Shown here: positions 1 through 11,740 of the stretch, one piece after another | Position numbering within the stretch: position 1 is the first letter of the stretch | Layout: each line of letters starts with the position of its first letter | DNA from: Pseudomonas peli | GTDB lineage: Bacteria; Pseudomonadota; Gammaproteobacteria; Pseudomonadales; Pseudomonadaceae | Direction: 5' to 3' | DNA length: 64,000 nucleotides | Assembly (NCBI RefSeq): GCF_900099645.1 | Contig: NZ_FMTL01000001.1 | Span: forward strand, 930,001 to 994,000 | Notes under the pieces: generated by a model | What the model was told of the DNA's origin: nothing | Seen by the model: only the letters and a program-made list of their open reading frames with translations | Databases searched by the model: none | Program-made: the position numbers and the translations under genes

Positions 1-1256
<1,256 letters not shown>

Positions 1257-1260
<4 letters not shown>

Positions 1261-2204
1261 CGCACTTTCTCTGCAATGCGCATCACCGCACTGCGCGAAC
1301 GCGGGTTGGCTGCGAGCTCGGCTTCGGAGGCAAATACCGGTTTACCAATCAGCTTCAAGCGTGGTTCGAAGGCTTTCGGGATGATCGGCAGATCGCGCGG
1401 CAGCTTGTCCATCTCACCCTTGGCATGCTTGCGCATAAAGAGTTTGACGATGCGGTCTTCCAGCGAGTGGAAGCTGATCACCACCAGGCGGCCGCCCACT
1501 TCGAGGTTCTCCAGAGCGGCTTCAAGGCCGCTTTCCAGATCGCCCAATTCATTGTTGATGTAGATGCGCAGGCCCTGGAAGGCGCGAGTTGCCGGATTCT
1601 TGCCCTTTTCCCAGGCCGGATTGGCGACGGTCAGCACCTGAGCCAGGTCGGCGGTGCGGGTAAACGGCTGCTCAGCGCGGCGCAACACCACGGCACGGGC
1701 CATACGCTTGGCGAAGCGCTCTTCGCCGTACTCTTTGAAGACCCGCGCGATTTCTTCTTCGGCGGCGCTGGCAATAAAGTCGGCGGCGCTAACGCCCGCA
1801 TCCGGGTTCATGCGCATATCCAGCGGGCCGTCATTCATAAAGCTGAAGCCGCGCTCGGCGTCATCCAGCTGCGGCGACGACACACCGAGATCAAGCAGAA
1901 TGCCGCTGACTTTGCCTGCCAGAGCGCGCTGTACCAATTCGTCACCCAGCTCGGCAAAGCTGCGCTGCACAACGACAAAGCGGCCGTCTTCGGCCGCCAG
2001 CGCATTCCCTGTCGCGATTGCCAGGGGATCCTTGTCAAACCCCAGCAAGCGACCGTCTGGCCCGAGCTTTTCCAAAATCAGCCGGCTATGCCCGCCACGC
2101 CCGAAGGTGCCATCCAGGTAGCAACCGTTCGCGCGCACAGCCAGCCCTTCGACAGCCTCGTCGAGTAGCACGGTGATGTGGCGGAAATTGCTGGTCATGG
2201 TCAC
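1257..2204 (-). CDS. rsmH: 16S rRNA (cytosine-1402-N4)-methyltransferase RsmH
   Basis: RsmH (MraW) uses S-adenosylmethionine to methylate N4 of C1402 in the decoding centre of 16S rRNA. The 315-residue protein has the family glycine-rich SAM motif GTFGRGGHS near residue 33 and the [13 protein letters not shown] segment near residue 102, and its length is normal. The frame opens with GTG at 2204, overlapping the mraZ stop (GTGA). An ATG lies two codons further in at 2198 and could be used instead. It sits second in the division and cell-wall cluster, overlapping ftsL by 4 bases. Confidence 0.96.
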
Positions 2205-2656
2205 AGGATCAGGTCACGTAGGTCGTCAGACAAAGCACCCGGTTGCTTGATCGCGGCCAGATCGGCATCGGCCACAGCATTCCAGGCATCTTCATCCCAC
2301 AGTTGGAATTTATTGAGTTGGCCGACCAGCATCGCGCGCTTGTCCAGCTTGGCGTACTCGCGCAGACGTGGCGGAACCAGGAAACGACCACTGGCATCCA
2401 GCTCAAGGTCAACAGCGTTACCGATCAGCAAACGCTGCAGGCGGCGGTTTTCTTCACGGAAGGAGGCGAGCTCGCGGAGCTTGGCTTCAATCAGCTCCCA
2501 CTCGGACAGTGGATAGACACACAGGCAGGGGTCTATGGCATCGATCGTGACGATAAGCTGGCCGGCGCAACGCGACACAAGCTCGTCCCGATACCGACTT
2601 GGCATCGCGAGTCGCCCTTTGGCGTCGAGACTGATGGCGTTTGCTCCGCGAAACAC
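2201..2656 (-). CDS. mraZ: Transcriptional regulator MraZ
   Basis: MraZ is a DNA-binding protein that represses its own operon, the division and cell-wall cluster. The 151-residue product contains two SpoVT/AbrB-like halves. The [13 protein letters not shown] motif near residue 11 and its second copy, [13 protein letters not shown] near residue 87, form the usual tandem repeat. The start is GTG at 2656 with a purine-rich AGGGGA ribosome site about 10 bases upstream. Its likely operator, three CCAC/GTGG repeats 10 bp apart, lies just upstream at 2700-2723. Confidence 0.96.
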   Translation of the reverse strand: MFRGANAISLDAKGRLAMPSRYRDELVSRCAGQLIVTIDAIDPCLCVYPLSEWELIEAKLRELASFREENRRLQRLLIGNAVDLELDASGRFLVPPRLREYAKLDKRAMLVGQLNKFQLWDEDAWNAVADADLAAIKQPGALSDDLRDLIL

Positions 2657-2699
2657 GATCGCGTTTCCCCTTTTTATTAGCTATCCGTGCCTAAGAAAC

Positions 2700-2723
2700 C
2701 CACTTTGTGCCACTTCTTACCAC
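2700..2723 (-). promoter_or_regulatory. MraZ operator: three GTGG repeats at 10-bp spacing
   Basis: Read on the minus strand, GTGG occurs three times at exactly 10-bp intervals (plus-strand CCAC at 2700, 2710 and 2720). In E. coli, MraZ binds three GTGGG-type repeats with the same helical spacing just upstream of mraZ, so this is very probably the autoregulatory site. It lies right after the -10 element, at and just past the expected transcription start, where a bound protein would block RNA polymerase. Confidence 0.85.
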
Positions 2724-2731
2724 TCGCGCAC

Positions 2732-2760
2732 ACTATAGGAACGCACGCCCCCACCGTCAA
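2732..2760 (-). promoter_or_regulatory. Sigma70 promoter of the mraZ (dcw) operon
   Basis: On the minus strand a -35 box TTGACG (2755-2760) and a -10 box TATAGT (2732-2737) are separated by exactly 17 bp. This is a strong match to the housekeeping promoter consensus. Transcription would start near 2725, about 70 bases before the GTG start of mraZ, with the MraZ repeats directly downstream. Confidence 0.85.
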
Positions 2761-2965
2761 GGCACGCTTGGCGGGAAAAATCCTTATAGAACGGCGATTT
2801 AGCGAACTTTGAGAGGGGCAAAACGGAGAAATAACGCGAAGAAATGAATATAAAAATGAGCATATGCAGCGCGTTGAACTACGAAGTTAAAGTAGTTTAT
2901 TAAGAGTAAGATTTTTTCGGTCTTAGAAAGGGGGCGAAACAGTGAGGCGAATGAATGAGTGAGGT
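2761..2965. other. AT-rich intergenic stretch between the mraZ promoter and rnpB
   Basis: I see no gene here. The stretch is clearly AT-richer than its surroundings. It contains a short inverted repeat, AACTAC/GTAGTT at 2877-2897, and a run of six T at about 2912-2917. The part next to rnpB must hold that gene's 3' processing or termination signal, but I could not identify a convincing hairpin. Confidence 0.5.
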
Positions 2966-3323
2966 GGAGAGTCGATCTGTAAGCCGGGTTCTGTCGAGGA
3001 CAGTCATTCCTCTACGACGTACATCACTGCACGCCTTTAGCAACCTACCCGGTTCCAGCGCGGGCCACGCCAATGGAACCCTATTTGGTCTTGCTCCGAG
3101 TGGGGTTTGCCTAGCCACGAACTGTTACCAGTCGCGCGGTGCGCTCTTACCGCACCTTTTCACCCTTACCGGCACCGAAGCGCTTAGGCGGTTATTTTCT
3201 GTGGCACTTTCCGTAGGCTCACGCCTCCCAGGCGTTACCTGGCACTCCGCCCTATGGAGCCCGGACTTTCCTCCCCCGCATTACGCAGAACGCAACACGG
3301 CAGCGACTGTCCGATCGACTCTC
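2966..3323 (-). ncRNA. rnpB: RNase P RNA (bacterial type A)
   Basis: This is the catalytic RNA of ribonuclease P, which removes 5' leaders from tRNA precursors. On the minus strand it begins with AGAGTCGATCGGACAGTCGC and ends in ATCGACTCT, and these ends pair as helix P1. The universally conserved core GAGGAAAGTCCGGGCTCC is at about 3256-3274. The 3' side has the CCGGCTTACAGATCGAC ending typical of gammaproteobacterial RNase P RNA. Its length of roughly 357 nt is normal. The exact ends are set from the P1 pairing and may be off by a few bases. Short open frames across this region are not genes. Confidence 0.97.
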
Positions 3324-3363
3324 CGTAGGCAAGGTTAACGGCCCGCGCCCTATAGAACAAGGT

Positions 3364-4236
3364 TTAAACGTCTTTCTGCTGTTCCAGCGCCACCTGATAG
3401 AGCAGGTTCTTGCGCACTCCGGTAATCTCTGCCGCCAGCGCTGCCGCGCGTTTCAGCGGCATTTCCGCCAACAGCAGATTCAACACACGCATGGCTTCGG
3501 CACTGACAGCCTCGTCGCCTTCCGGTGCCTGCCAACCCGCGACCAGCACCACACATTCGCCGCGCTGTTGATTACTGTCGGCAGCCACCCAAGCGGCCAG
3601 CTCAGCCAACGGCATGCCCTTGAGCGTCTCGAAAGTCTTGGTCAACTCACGCGCCAGCAACGCCAGGCGCTCATCGCCAAACACCGACTGCATATCCTGC
3701 AGGCATTCGAGAATGCGATGCGGCGCCTCATAGAAGATCAGCGTGCGCGGCTCTTCCTTTACCTGCTCCAAGCGCGCGCGTCGCCCTGCCGCCTTGGCGG
3801 GCAGAAAACCTTCGAAAATAAAACGATCCGACGGCAAGCCCGCAGCCGACAGCGCGGCAATCAGCGCGCAGGCACCTGGCACTGGAACCACGGCAATGCC
3901 AGCAGCGCGCGCCTGGCGCACTAGGTGATACCCAGGATCGGAAATCAGCGGCGTACCGGCATCGGAGATCAGCGCCACATCGTCACCCGCCAACAGCCGC
4001 GCGAGAAAACGTCCGCCCTGATCGCGCTCGTTATGCTCATGGCAGGCCACCAGGGGCGTACCGATGCCAAAATGCTGCATCAGGCGTGCGGAATGACGGG
4101 TGTCTTCGGCAGCAATCAGAGCCACGCTGCGCAGGATAGTGAGCGCGCGCGTGCTGATGTCATCCAGGTTGCCAATGGGTGTAGCAACCACATAAAGACT
4201 GCCTAAAGGCGAATTCGCAGCAGCGGAAGTGGTCAC
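3364..4236 (-). CDS. rsmI: 16S rRNA (cytidine-1402-2'-O)-methyltransferase RsmI
   Basis: RsmI methylates the 2'-OH of C1402 of 16S rRNA, the same nucleotide that RsmH modifies on N4. The protein shows the tetrapyrrole-methylase-like fold signatures [15 protein letters not shown] near the N-terminus, AEDTRHS, and [11 protein letters not shown]. The open frame extends to an ATG at 4269. I prefer the GTG at 4236 because a GAGG lies 8 bases before it and homologues begin just ahead of the [10 protein letters not shown] motif. That gives 290 residues. The gene is divergent from lpoA, as in many gammaproteobacteria. Confidence 0.95.
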   Translation of the reverse strand: MTTSAAANSPLGSLYVVATPIGNLDDISTRALTILRSVALIAAEDTRHSARLMQHFGIGTPLVACHEHNERDQGGRFLARLLAGDDVALISDAGTPLISDPGYHLVRQARAAGIAVVPVPGACALIAALSAAGLPSDRFIFEGFLPAKAAGRRARLEQVKEEPRTLIFYEAPHRILECLQDMQSVFGDERLALLARELTKTFETLKGMPLAELAAWVAADSNQQRGECVVLVAGWQAPEGDEAVSAEAMRVLNLLLAEMPLKRAAALAAEITGVRKNLLYQVALEQQKDV

Positions 4237-4360
4237 AGCACAGGCCTCATAAATCAGCAAAGCGCGCATTGTAGCCCGTTTCCAACCTTCGACATCGCGT
4301 CACCCGGCGGGCTTGGGTACAATTCGACGCTCAATTTGATCAAGTATCAGGAACGCTTAC

Positions 4361-6172
4361 ATGATCGCCTGCCTGCGCCCCATCTCTATTCTCTGCCTTG
4401 CCGGCCTGCTCGCCGCCTGCGCCAGCCAGCCCTCATCGAACCTGGGCGAGCTGCCGCGCACGCCGCAAGCCAACATTGAACAGCTGCTGCAACAAGCAGC
4501 CGAAAGCCCCACCGAGCAAGCCGCGGCACTGCGTTTGTCGGCGGCAGACCTGTCCTATAAGCAGAAGGATTTAGCCCGCGCCAGCAGCATTCTGGAGCAA
4601 GTGCAACTGGAAAGCCTGAAGCCCGCCCAGCAGATCTACGCCAGCACCCTGCGCGCAGAACTGGACATGAGCCGCAACAAACCCAAGGCTGCCCTGCGCG
4701 CCCTCAGCCACCCGAGCATGGAACGACTCGGCGAGCTACCGGTTGAACAACAGGTACGTAGCCAGCTGGTACGCGCGAACGCCCTGCAGGCCACCGGGCA
4801 AACCCTGGCAGCAGCGCGCGAGCGCGCCTATATCGCGCCACTGCTCAGTGGTGCCAGTGCCACAGACAACCAGGAAACCATCTGGGCACTGGTTTCCAGC
4901 CTGCCACAAGGCGAACTGCAAGCCAGCGGCGATGCTGACCTCGACGGCTGGCTGGAGCTGGCCCGTGCATCCAAGAGCGCTGGCACCCTGGAGCAGCAGC
5001 AAAGCGCTATTGATGCCTGGGTTGCAGCCAATCCGCAGCACCCTGCCGCGCAGCAACTGCCGCAGGCGCTGGTCGAGCTGAAAAAGCTGGCCAGCCAACC
5101 GCTGACCGAGATCGCCTTGCTGCTGCCACAAGATGGTCAACTGGCCAGCGTGGCTCGCGCTCTGCGCGACGGCTTCCTGGCAGCCCACTATCAAGCGCAG
5201 CAAGCCGGGCAGAACCCACCGAACATTCAAATTTTTGACAGCTCGCGCATCGGCTCCATGGACGCTTTCTACACCCAGGCCCAAGCCAGTGGCGTGCAGC
5301 TAGTGATCGGTCCGCTGGAGAAAAACCTGGTCAGCCAGCTAAGCAGCCGTGAACAGTTGCCCATCACAACTCTCGCGTTGAATTACAGCGAAGGCAGCCA
5401 GGAAGGCCCTGCACAACTGTTCCAATTCGGCCTAGCAGCCGAGGACGAAGCCCGCGAAGTCGCCCGCCGCGCCTGGGCAGACGGCATGCGCCGCGCAGTA
5501 GCGCTGGTACCCAACGGTGAATGGGGTGACCGCGTACTCGCCGCTTTCCGCCAGAGCTGGCAAGCCCAGGGCGGTACATTGATTGCCGCCGAACACGTTG
5601 ATCAACCGGTTGAACTAGCCCGACAGATCGCCGACCTGTTCCAACTTCGCGAAAGTGAAGCGCGCAGCAAGCGCCTGCAGAGCACACTGGGCACTTCGGT
5701 GGCCGCGGCTCCGTCACGCCGCCGTGATGTCGACTTCATCTTCCTCGCTGCCACGCCGCAGCAGGCTCAGCAGATCAAACCTACGCTGGCCTTCCAGTAC
5801 GCTGGTGATGTGCCGGTGTATGCCACGTCGCACTTGTTTACCGGCACCTACAACCAGGCGCAGTACATCGACCTCAACGGCATCATGTTCTGCGAAACCC
5901 CATGGCTACTCAATGTCAACGATCCGCTGCGCCAACAAGCCAGTACACAGTGGCCTCAAGCTGGTGGCAGCCTCGGTCGCCTGTACGCCATGGGCGCCGA
6001 CGCCTACCTGCTGGCACCACGCCTCAATCAGCTAAAAGCCCTGCCCGATACCCGCCTCCAAGGCCTGTCCGGCAATCTGAGCCTGAATCCGAGCCAGCGC
6101 ATCGAGCGGCAATTGCCCTGGGCCGAGTTCCGTGACGGCCAGGTTCAACCGCTTCCCGACAGCATCAATTGA
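4361..6172 (+). CDS. lpoA: Penicillin-binding protein activator LpoA (outer-membrane lipoprotein)
   Basis: LpoA is an outer-membrane lipoprotein that reaches through the periplasm to stimulate the bifunctional synthase PBP1a. The 603-residue product starts with a lipoprotein signal ending in the lipobox LLAAC (lipidated C20). An N-terminal helical, TPR-like half follows, then from about residue 250 the LppC domain, which has a periplasmic-binding-protein fold (IALLLPQDGQLASVARALRDG). It heads a plus-strand operon with yraN, gmhA and the BON lipoprotein gene. The same order (rsmI / lpoA-yraN-diaA-dolP) occurs in E. coli. Confidence 0.95.
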   Translation: MIACLRPISILCLAGLLAACASQPSSNLGELPRTPQANIEQLLQQAAESPTEQAAALRLSAADLSYKQKDLARASSILEQVQLESLKPAQQIYASTLRAELDMSRNKPKAALRALSHPSMERLGELPVEQQVRSQLVRANALQATGQTLAAARERAYIAPLLSGASATDNQETIWALVSSLPQGELQASGDADLDGWLELARASKSAGTLEQQQSAIDAWVAANPQHPAAQQLPQALVELKKLASQPLTEIALLLPQDGQLASVARALRDGFLAAHYQAQQAGQNPPNIQIFDSSRIGSMDAFYTQAQASGVQLVIGPLEKNLVSQLSSREQLPITTLALNYSEGSQEGPAQLFQFGLAAEDEAREVARRAWADGMRRAVALVPNGEWGDRVLAAFRQSWQAQGGTLIAAEHVDQPVELARQIADLFQLRESEARSKRLQSTLGTSVAAAPSRRRDVDFIFLAATPQQAQQIKPTLAFQYAGDVPVYATSHLFTGTYNQAQYIDLNGIMFCETPWLLNVNDPLRQQASTQWPQAGGSLGRLYAMGADAYLLAPRLNQLKALPDTRLQGLSGNLSLNPSQRIERQLPWAEFRDGQVQPLPDSIN

Positions 6173-6543
6173 GCGAGCGCACCAGCACGAAACAACGCGG
6201 AGACGCTGCCGAGGCACAAGCCCGGCAGTATCTTGAACAACATGGTTTGCGCCTGCTTGCACAGAACTGGCGCTGCCGTGTCGGCGAGCTCGATCTGGTC
6301 ATGCTCGACGCCGATACAGTAGTATTCGTAGAAGTTCGCTATCGGCGCCATAGCGCCTGGGGCGGCGCGGCCGAGAGCGTGGATGCACGTAAACGTGAGA
6401 AACTCATCCGCGCCGCTCAGCACTTTCTGCAACAAGAAGCACGCTGGGCCAAGTACCCATGCCGTTTTGATGTGATAGCCATAACCGCCGACAGCCAAGC
6501 CCCCGCGCAACTGGACTGGATTCAAAACGCCTTTGATACCTGA
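6169..6543 (+). CDS. YraN family (UPF0102) nuclease-like protein
   Basis: This is a 124-residue protein of the UPF0102/YraN family, predicted to have a PD-(D/E)xK nuclease fold; its cellular role is not established. Visible signatures are GDAAEAQARQYLEQHGL at the N-terminus, then ELDLVMLDADTVVFVEVRYR, which carries the D, E-x-K/R type acidic residues. It starts at TTG (6169), overlapping the lpoA stop as TTGA, so translation is probably coupled. No strong ribosome site is visible. Confidence 0.9.
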   Translation: MSERTSTKQRGDAAEAQARQYLEQHGLRLLAQNWRCRVGELDLVMLDADTVVFVEVRYRRHSAWGGAAESVDARKREKLIRAAQHFLQQEARWAKYPCRFDVIAITADSQAPAQLDWIQNAFDT

Positions 6544-7697
<1,154 letters not shown>

Positions 7698-7728
7698 TCG
7701 TTCTACAGCCGAACTGAATAGCAGCAAT

Positions 7729-7757
7729 AAAAAAGGCGATCCTCGGATCGCCTTTTT
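7729..7757. terminator. Bidirectional rho-independent terminator
   Basis: An AAAGGCGATCC/GGATCGCCTTT stem with a two-base loop is flanked by an A run and a T run. It sits between the convergent dolP and sspB genes and can serve both. Confidence 0.9.
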
Positions 7758-7761
7758 ATGT

Positions 7762-8178
7762 TTACTTAACCACTTTAAGACTGGGCCTGCCGCTGGGGCG
7801 TGGCGGCTCATCATCCGGAGGGCTTTGCTCATCCGGATCGTCGATCTCGCCACCCTCAAGCATCGATGACTCGGCATCAAACACCATGCCCTGACCATTC
7901 TCCCGCGCATAAATCGCCAGTACCGCAGCCGCAGGGATATACAGGCTTTGCGGCACGCCGGAAAAACGCCCCTCAAAGCTAACGGCCTCATTGTCCATGT
8001 GCAAATTGCGCACGGCGGTCGGCGAGACATTCAGGACTATCTGACCATCGCTGGCAAAGCCAGTAGGCACTTGCACACCGGCAAATTCGGCATTGACCAG
8101 CAAATGCGGGGTGCAGTCGTTGTCCACGATCCACTCATAGAGGGCACGAACCAGATAAGGACGACTCGACTTCATCAC
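7762..8178 (-). CDS. sspB: ClpXP protease specificity-enhancing factor SspB
   Basis: SspB is an adaptor that delivers ssrA-tagged, stalled polypeptides to ClpXP. The 138-residue protein has a structured N-terminal domain (PYLVRALYEWIVDNDCTPHL, with NVSPTAVRNL further on). A disordered acidic linker follows, then a short C-terminal ClpX-binding tail ending in RPSLKVVK, the conserved peptide motif that docks on ClpX. A GAGGAGG ribosome site precedes the start. It lies 12 bases after sspA, in the usual sspA-sspB operon. Confidence 0.96.
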   Translation of the reverse strand: MMKSSRPYLVRALYEWIVDNDCTPHLLVNAEFAGVQVPTGFASDGQIVLNVSPTAVRNLHMDNEAVSFEGRFSGVPQSLYIPAAAVLAIYARENGQGMVFDAESSMLEGGEIDDPDEQSPPDDEPPRPSGRPSLKVVK

Positions 8179-8190
8179 TACCTCCTCGGG

Positions 8191-8808
8191 TTAACGCACA
8201 TCACGTTCGACAGGCGACAGACTGGCCTGGAACGCTTCACGAGCAAACTGACGATCCATGTAGTCCAGCAAAGGCTTGGCCGGCTTTGGCAACTCTATCC
8301 CCAGAATCGGCAAACGCCAAAGAATCGGCAGCAGACAGCAGTCCACCAGACTCAATTCATCACTGAGGAAATACGCCTTATCGGCAAACAACGGCGACAC
8401 CCCTGTCAGGCTCTCACGCAGCTCCTTGCGCGCCAGGGCACGGGCCGGCTCTTTGCTGCGCGAATCGAGGATCAGGTCCACTTGCGCGCACCAGTCACGC
8501 TGAATGCGATGGATCAACAGACGGCTATTGGCACGCGCAACCGGGTACACCGGCAACAACGGTGGATGCGGGTAGCGCTCATCCAGGTATTCCATTACCA
8601 CAGTCGACTCATACAGCGCCAAATCGCGGTCCACCAAGGTCGGCAGGCTGGCATAAGGGTTAACCTCAAGCAGCTTGGCCGGATAACGACCTTTTTCGAC
8701 ACTGATGATCTCGGCGCTTACACCCTTCTCGGCGAGCACAATACGTACGCGGTGGGAATAGTGGTCGGCGGGGTCGGAGTAACAGGCCAACCGATTGGTC
8801 ACGCCCAT
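8191..8808 (-). CDS. sspA: Stringent starvation protein A
   Basis: SspA is a glutathione-S-transferase-fold protein without GST activity that binds RNA polymerase holoenzyme and modulates promoter choice in starvation and virulence. The 205-residue product has the thioredoxin-like N-terminal domain ([23 protein letters not shown]) and a helical GST C-terminal domain. The start at 8808 is backed by a GAGGAGG ribosome site. It is the first gene of the sspA-sspB operon, placed after petC as in other pseudomonads. Confidence 0.96.
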   Translation of the reverse strand: MGVTNRLACYSDPADHYSHRVRIVLAEKGVSAEIISVEKGRYPAKLLEVNPYASLPTLVDRDLALYESTVVMEYLDERYPHPPLLPVYPVARANSRLLIHRIQRDWCAQVDLILDSRSKEPARALARKELRESLTGVSPLFADKAYFLSDELSLVDCCLLPILWRLPILGIELPKPAKPLLDYMDRQFAREAFQASLSPVERDVR

Positions 8809-8847
8809 GGCGGTCCTCCTCGCTTATAAAGTTATGTGAAGCAGAAA

Positions 8848-8877
8848 GACCTGCGCGCCCAAAGGGGCGCGCAGGTC
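8848..8877. terminator. Strong hairpin between petC and sspA, probable terminator
   Basis: A perfect 13-bp GC-rich stem (GACCTGCGCGCCC / GGGCGCGCAGGTC) follows the petC stop on the minus strand. The trailing sequence is only moderately T-rich (TCTTTCT), so termination may be partial and allow some read-through into sspA. Confidence 0.7.
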
Positions 8878-8897
8878 AACAGCGGAGATGCAACGGA

Positions 8898-9680
8898 TTA
8901 ATGTATGTCCTTCCAGTACTCGCGCTTGAGCAAATAGGCGAATACGAAGAAGAAGGCAAGATACAGCAGCACGTAGGTGCCGATGCGCTGGCTTTTCAGT
9001 TTGACCGGGTTAGCCGAGTAAGCGAGGAAGGTCACCAAGTTCTGGATCTTCTCGTCGAACTCCTCCGGACTCAACGCACCCGTTTTCGGCTCGATGGTCA
9101 GCTGGTCGCAGGCTTCATGAGTAATCGGCGTGCCAGTCAGTGGATCGAACATCTTCTTGCCGTCTTCGACCACTTGAACCTGCTTGCAACCGATGTACTG
9201 GCGACCCTGCAGGCCCACCAGCACGTTCGGCATACCGACGTTCGGGAACACCTTGTTGTTAGCACCCAGCGGACGCGCAGGATCTTCATAGAACGTGCGC
9301 AGGTAGGTGTACAACCAGTCATTACCACGCACACGCGCAACCAGAGTCAGATCCGGCGGAGCAGCACCAAACCAGGCTTTAGCATCGGCCGGCTTCATCC
9401 CGATATTCATGTGCTCGCCAATCTTCGCGCCAGTAAACACCAGGTTACTCAGCATGACTTCATGGGGAATCCCCAAGTCATTGGCCACCCGCTCATAGCG
9501 CTGGTATTGCGCGGAGTGGCAACCCATGCAGTAGTTCGCGAAGGTGCGCGCCCCATCTTGCATGGCGGCTTTGTCGGTCAGATCAATCTCTACCTTGTCC
9601 AGTGGATACTCAACACCACCAGCACCCAGAGCCAGGGCAGGCATTGCAGCAATTACGAGTGCAGCAAATAGCTTTTTCAT
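8898..9680 (-). CDS. petC: Ubiquinol-cytochrome c reductase, cytochrome c1 subunit
   Basis: Cytochrome c1 passes electrons from the Rieske centre to soluble cytochrome c in the bc1 complex. The frame is open upstream, but the start at 9680 overlaps the petB stop (ATGA) and gives a normal Sec signal peptide (MKKLFAALVIAAMPALALGA). The 260-residue product has the heme c motif CMGCH at residues 51-55, the distal Met region MPNVLVGLQG, and one C-terminal membrane anchor (YVLLYLAFFFVFAYLL). It is third in petA-petB-petC. Confidence 0.96.
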   Translation of the reverse strand: MKKLFAALVIAAMPALALGAGGVEYPLDKVEIDLTDKAAMQDGARTFANYCMGCHSAQYQRYERVANDLGIPHEVMLSNLVFTGAKIGEHMNIGMKPADAKAWFGAAPPDLTLVARVRGNDWLYTYLRTFYEDPARPLGANNKVFPNVGMPNVLVGLQGRQYIGCKQVQVVEDGKKMFDPLTGTPITHEACDQLTIEPKTGALSPEEFDEKIQNLVTFLAYSANPVKLKSQRIGTYVLLYLAFFFVFAYLLKREYWKDIH

Positions 9681-10894
9681 CAGCCAGTCACCCTTTCCGG
9701 AACCGGTTTGGTCTTCTCGAGTTTGGTATAGAACGGCATCAGGATGAAGTACGCGAAGTACAGGAAGGTACACACCTGCGACAGCAACGTACGGCCTGGT
9801 GTCGGCGCCAGTACACCCAGCACACCCAGAATCACGAAAGACACACAGAAGATCAGCAACCAGACTTTGCTCATCCAACCCTTGTAGCGCATCGACTTAA
9901 CCGGGCTACGATCCAGCCATGGCAGCACAAACAGCACTGCAATAGCCGCACCCATGGCAATTACACCCAGCAGTTTGTCTGGCACCGCACGCAGAATCGC
10001 GTAGAACGGAGTGAAATACCAAACAGGAGCAATGTGCGCAGGCGTCTTGAATGGGTTAGCGGCTTCGAAGTTCGGCTTCTCGAGGAAATAACCACCCATT
10101 TCCGGGAAGAAGAAGATCACGAAGCAGAAGATAAACAGGAACACCACAACACCGACGATATCTTTCACGGTGTAGTAAGGATGGAAGGCGATGCCGTCGA
10201 GCGGAATGCCGTTCTCGTCTTTCTTCTTCTTGATATCAACGCCGTCTGGGTTGTTCGAACCAACTTCGTGCAACGCCAGAATGTGCAGCACCACCAGACC
10301 GAGAATCACAATCGGCAGGGCCACCACGTGCAGGGCGAAGAAGCGGTTCAGCGTGATCCCGGAAATCAGGTAGTCACCGCGAATCCACTGAGTCAGGTCC
10401 GCACCGATCACTGGGATGGCACCGAACAGCGAGATGATTACCTGGGCACCCCAGTAGGACATCTGGCCCCACGGCAGCAGGTAGCCCATAAAGGCTTCTG
10501 CCATCAGCATCAGATAGATCAGCATGCCGAAGATCCACACCAACTCACGCGGTTTCTGATAGGAACCGTAGAGCAGGCCGCGGAACATGTGCAGGTACAC
10601 CACCACGAAAAACGCTGAAGCACCGGTGGAGTGCAGGTAGCGCAAGATCCAGCCGTACTCCACGTCACGCATGATGTACTCGACCGAGGCAAATGCCTGT
10701 TCAGCCGAAGGCGTGTAACTCATGGTCAGCCAGACACCTGTAACGATCTGGTTAACCAGCACCAGCAGTGCCAGGGAGCCGAAAAAGTAGAAGAAGTTGA
10801 AGTTCTTTGGCGCGTAATACTTGGAGAGATGGTCTTCCCACATTTTGGTCGCGGGAAAGCGCGCATCGACCCATTCCATGAATTTGCTCATCAT
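9680..10894 (-). CDS. petB: Ubiquinol-cytochrome c reductase, cytochrome b subunit
   Basis: This is the membrane core of the bc1 complex, with two b hemes and the quinol oxidation (Qo) and quinone reduction (Qi) sites. The 404-residue protein has about eight membrane helices, the heme-ligand histidines in helices II and IV (RYLHSTGASAFF, RFFALHVVALP), and a Qo-site PEW-type motif seen as PVWYFTPFYAILR. Two adjacent ATG codons (10894 and 10891) can start it, and both overlap the petA stop. The gene encodes cytochrome b alone, not a fused b-c1 polypeptide. Confidence 0.96.
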   Translation of the reverse strand: MMSKFMEWVDARFPATKMWEDHLSKYYAPKNFNFFYFFGSLALLVLVNQIVTGVWLTMSYTPSAEQAFASVEYIMRDVEYGWILRYLHSTGASAFFVVVYLHMFRGLLYGSYQKPRELVWIFGMLIYLMLMAEAFMGYLLPWGQMSYWGAQVIISLFGAIPVIGADLTQWIRGDYLISGITLNRFFALHVVALPIVILGLVVLHILALHEVGSNNPDGVDIKKKKDENGIPLDGIAFHPYYTVKDIVGVVVFLFIFCFVIFFFPEMGGYFLEKPNFEAANPFKTPAHIAPVWYFTPFYAILRAVPDKLLGVIAMGAAIAVLFVLPWLDRSPVKSMRYKGWMSKVWLLIFCVSFVILGVLGVLAPTPGRTLLSQVCTFLYFAYFILMPFYTKLEKTKPVPERVTG

Positions 10895-11484
10895 GCTTTC
10901 TCCTGATCCACACCGATGATGATCACATCATCCGACTCATACGTGTGCGGCGGCACCGGCAGGTTCAGGGGCGCAGGCTGAGCCTTGTACACGCGGCCAG
11001 CCAGGTCATAGCGCGAACCGTGGCAGGGGCAGAAGTAACCACCAACCCAGTCAGCACCCAGATCAGCAGGTGCAACTTCCGGACGGAAAGACGGTGCACA
11101 ACCCAGATGGGTGCACAGACCTACCAGCAACAGCACTTCCGGCTTGATCGAACGGGTTTTGGGGTCGACATAACTTGGCTGCTCAGATGCCTTGGAATCG
11201 AAGTCAGCCAGCTGGCCCTCGATTTTCACCAAGTTACTGAGGATTTCCTCGGTACGGCGCACGATAAACACCGGCTGCCCCCGCCATTCAGCAACCATCT
11301 GCTGGCCAGGCTCAATTTTGCTGACGTTCACCTTCACGGGTGCTCCGGCAGCTTTAGCCTTGGCGCTTGGGAACCAGGACCCTACGAACGGGACCGCGGC
11401 ACCCACCGCTCCTGCAGCGCCCACCACAGAGGTGGCCGCTACTAGAAAGCGACGCCGGCCTGCATTCACGCCGTCATTGCTCAT
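10891..11484 (-). CDS. petA: Ubiquinol-cytochrome c reductase, Rieske iron-sulfur subunit
   Basis: The Rieske protein carries the mobile 2Fe-2S cluster that takes electrons from quinol to cytochrome c1. In the 197-residue product a twin-arginine type start (GRRRFLVAATSV) leads into the membrane anchor, consistent with Tat export. The cluster motifs are CTHLGC (C124, H126, C129) and CPCHGS (C152, C154, H155). C124, H126, C152 and H155 would bind the cluster, and C129-C154 would form the disulfide. A GGGAGA ribosome site precedes the ATG. It is the first gene of the bc1 operon. Confidence 0.96.
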   Translation of the reverse strand: MSNDGVNAGRRRFLVAATSVVGAAGAVGAAVPFVGSWFPSAKAKAAGAPVKVNVSKIEPGQQMVAEWRGQPVFIVRRTEEILSNLVKIEGQLADFDSKASEQPSYVDPKTRSIKPEVLLLVGLCTHLGCAPSFRPEVAPADLGADWVGGYFCPCHGSRYDLAGRVYKAQPAPLNLPVPPHTYESDDVIIIGVDQEKA

Positions 11485-11684
11485 TCAGTCGTCTCCCATC
11501 AGCTTTATGGCCTGTTGGTCAGGCCTATACTAGGTAAAAATCGAGTCGCGCAAAAAATTTGCCAAATGGTAAAGAAAAGCCCCTCTACTGACAAGGTAAT
11601 TACCCAGCCAGAGCGGACTCAACCCCTTACAAATCACGGCGTGCACGGATGCGGCATGATGCCGCAGAGCAAATAATCGCCCAC

Positions 11685-11720
11685 AAAAAACGCCCAGCTC
11701 CGAAAGGAAACTGGGCGTTT
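11685..11720 (-). terminator. Rho-independent terminator after rpsI
   Basis: On the minus strand an AACGCCCAG...CTGGGCGTT stem with an imperfect 13-base loop is followed by TTTTTT. It ends the rplM-rpsI operon before the petA promoter region. A short GCGGCA/TGCCGC hairpin also lies nearby at 11651-11665. Confidence 0.85.
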
Positions 11721-11740
11721 TCGTGAACGCAGGTAGCGAA

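Noticed and set aside
2900..3338. Open frames on both strands over RNase P RNA
   Set aside because: The region carries the conserved RNase P RNA core and P1 pairing, so it is a non-coding RNA gene.
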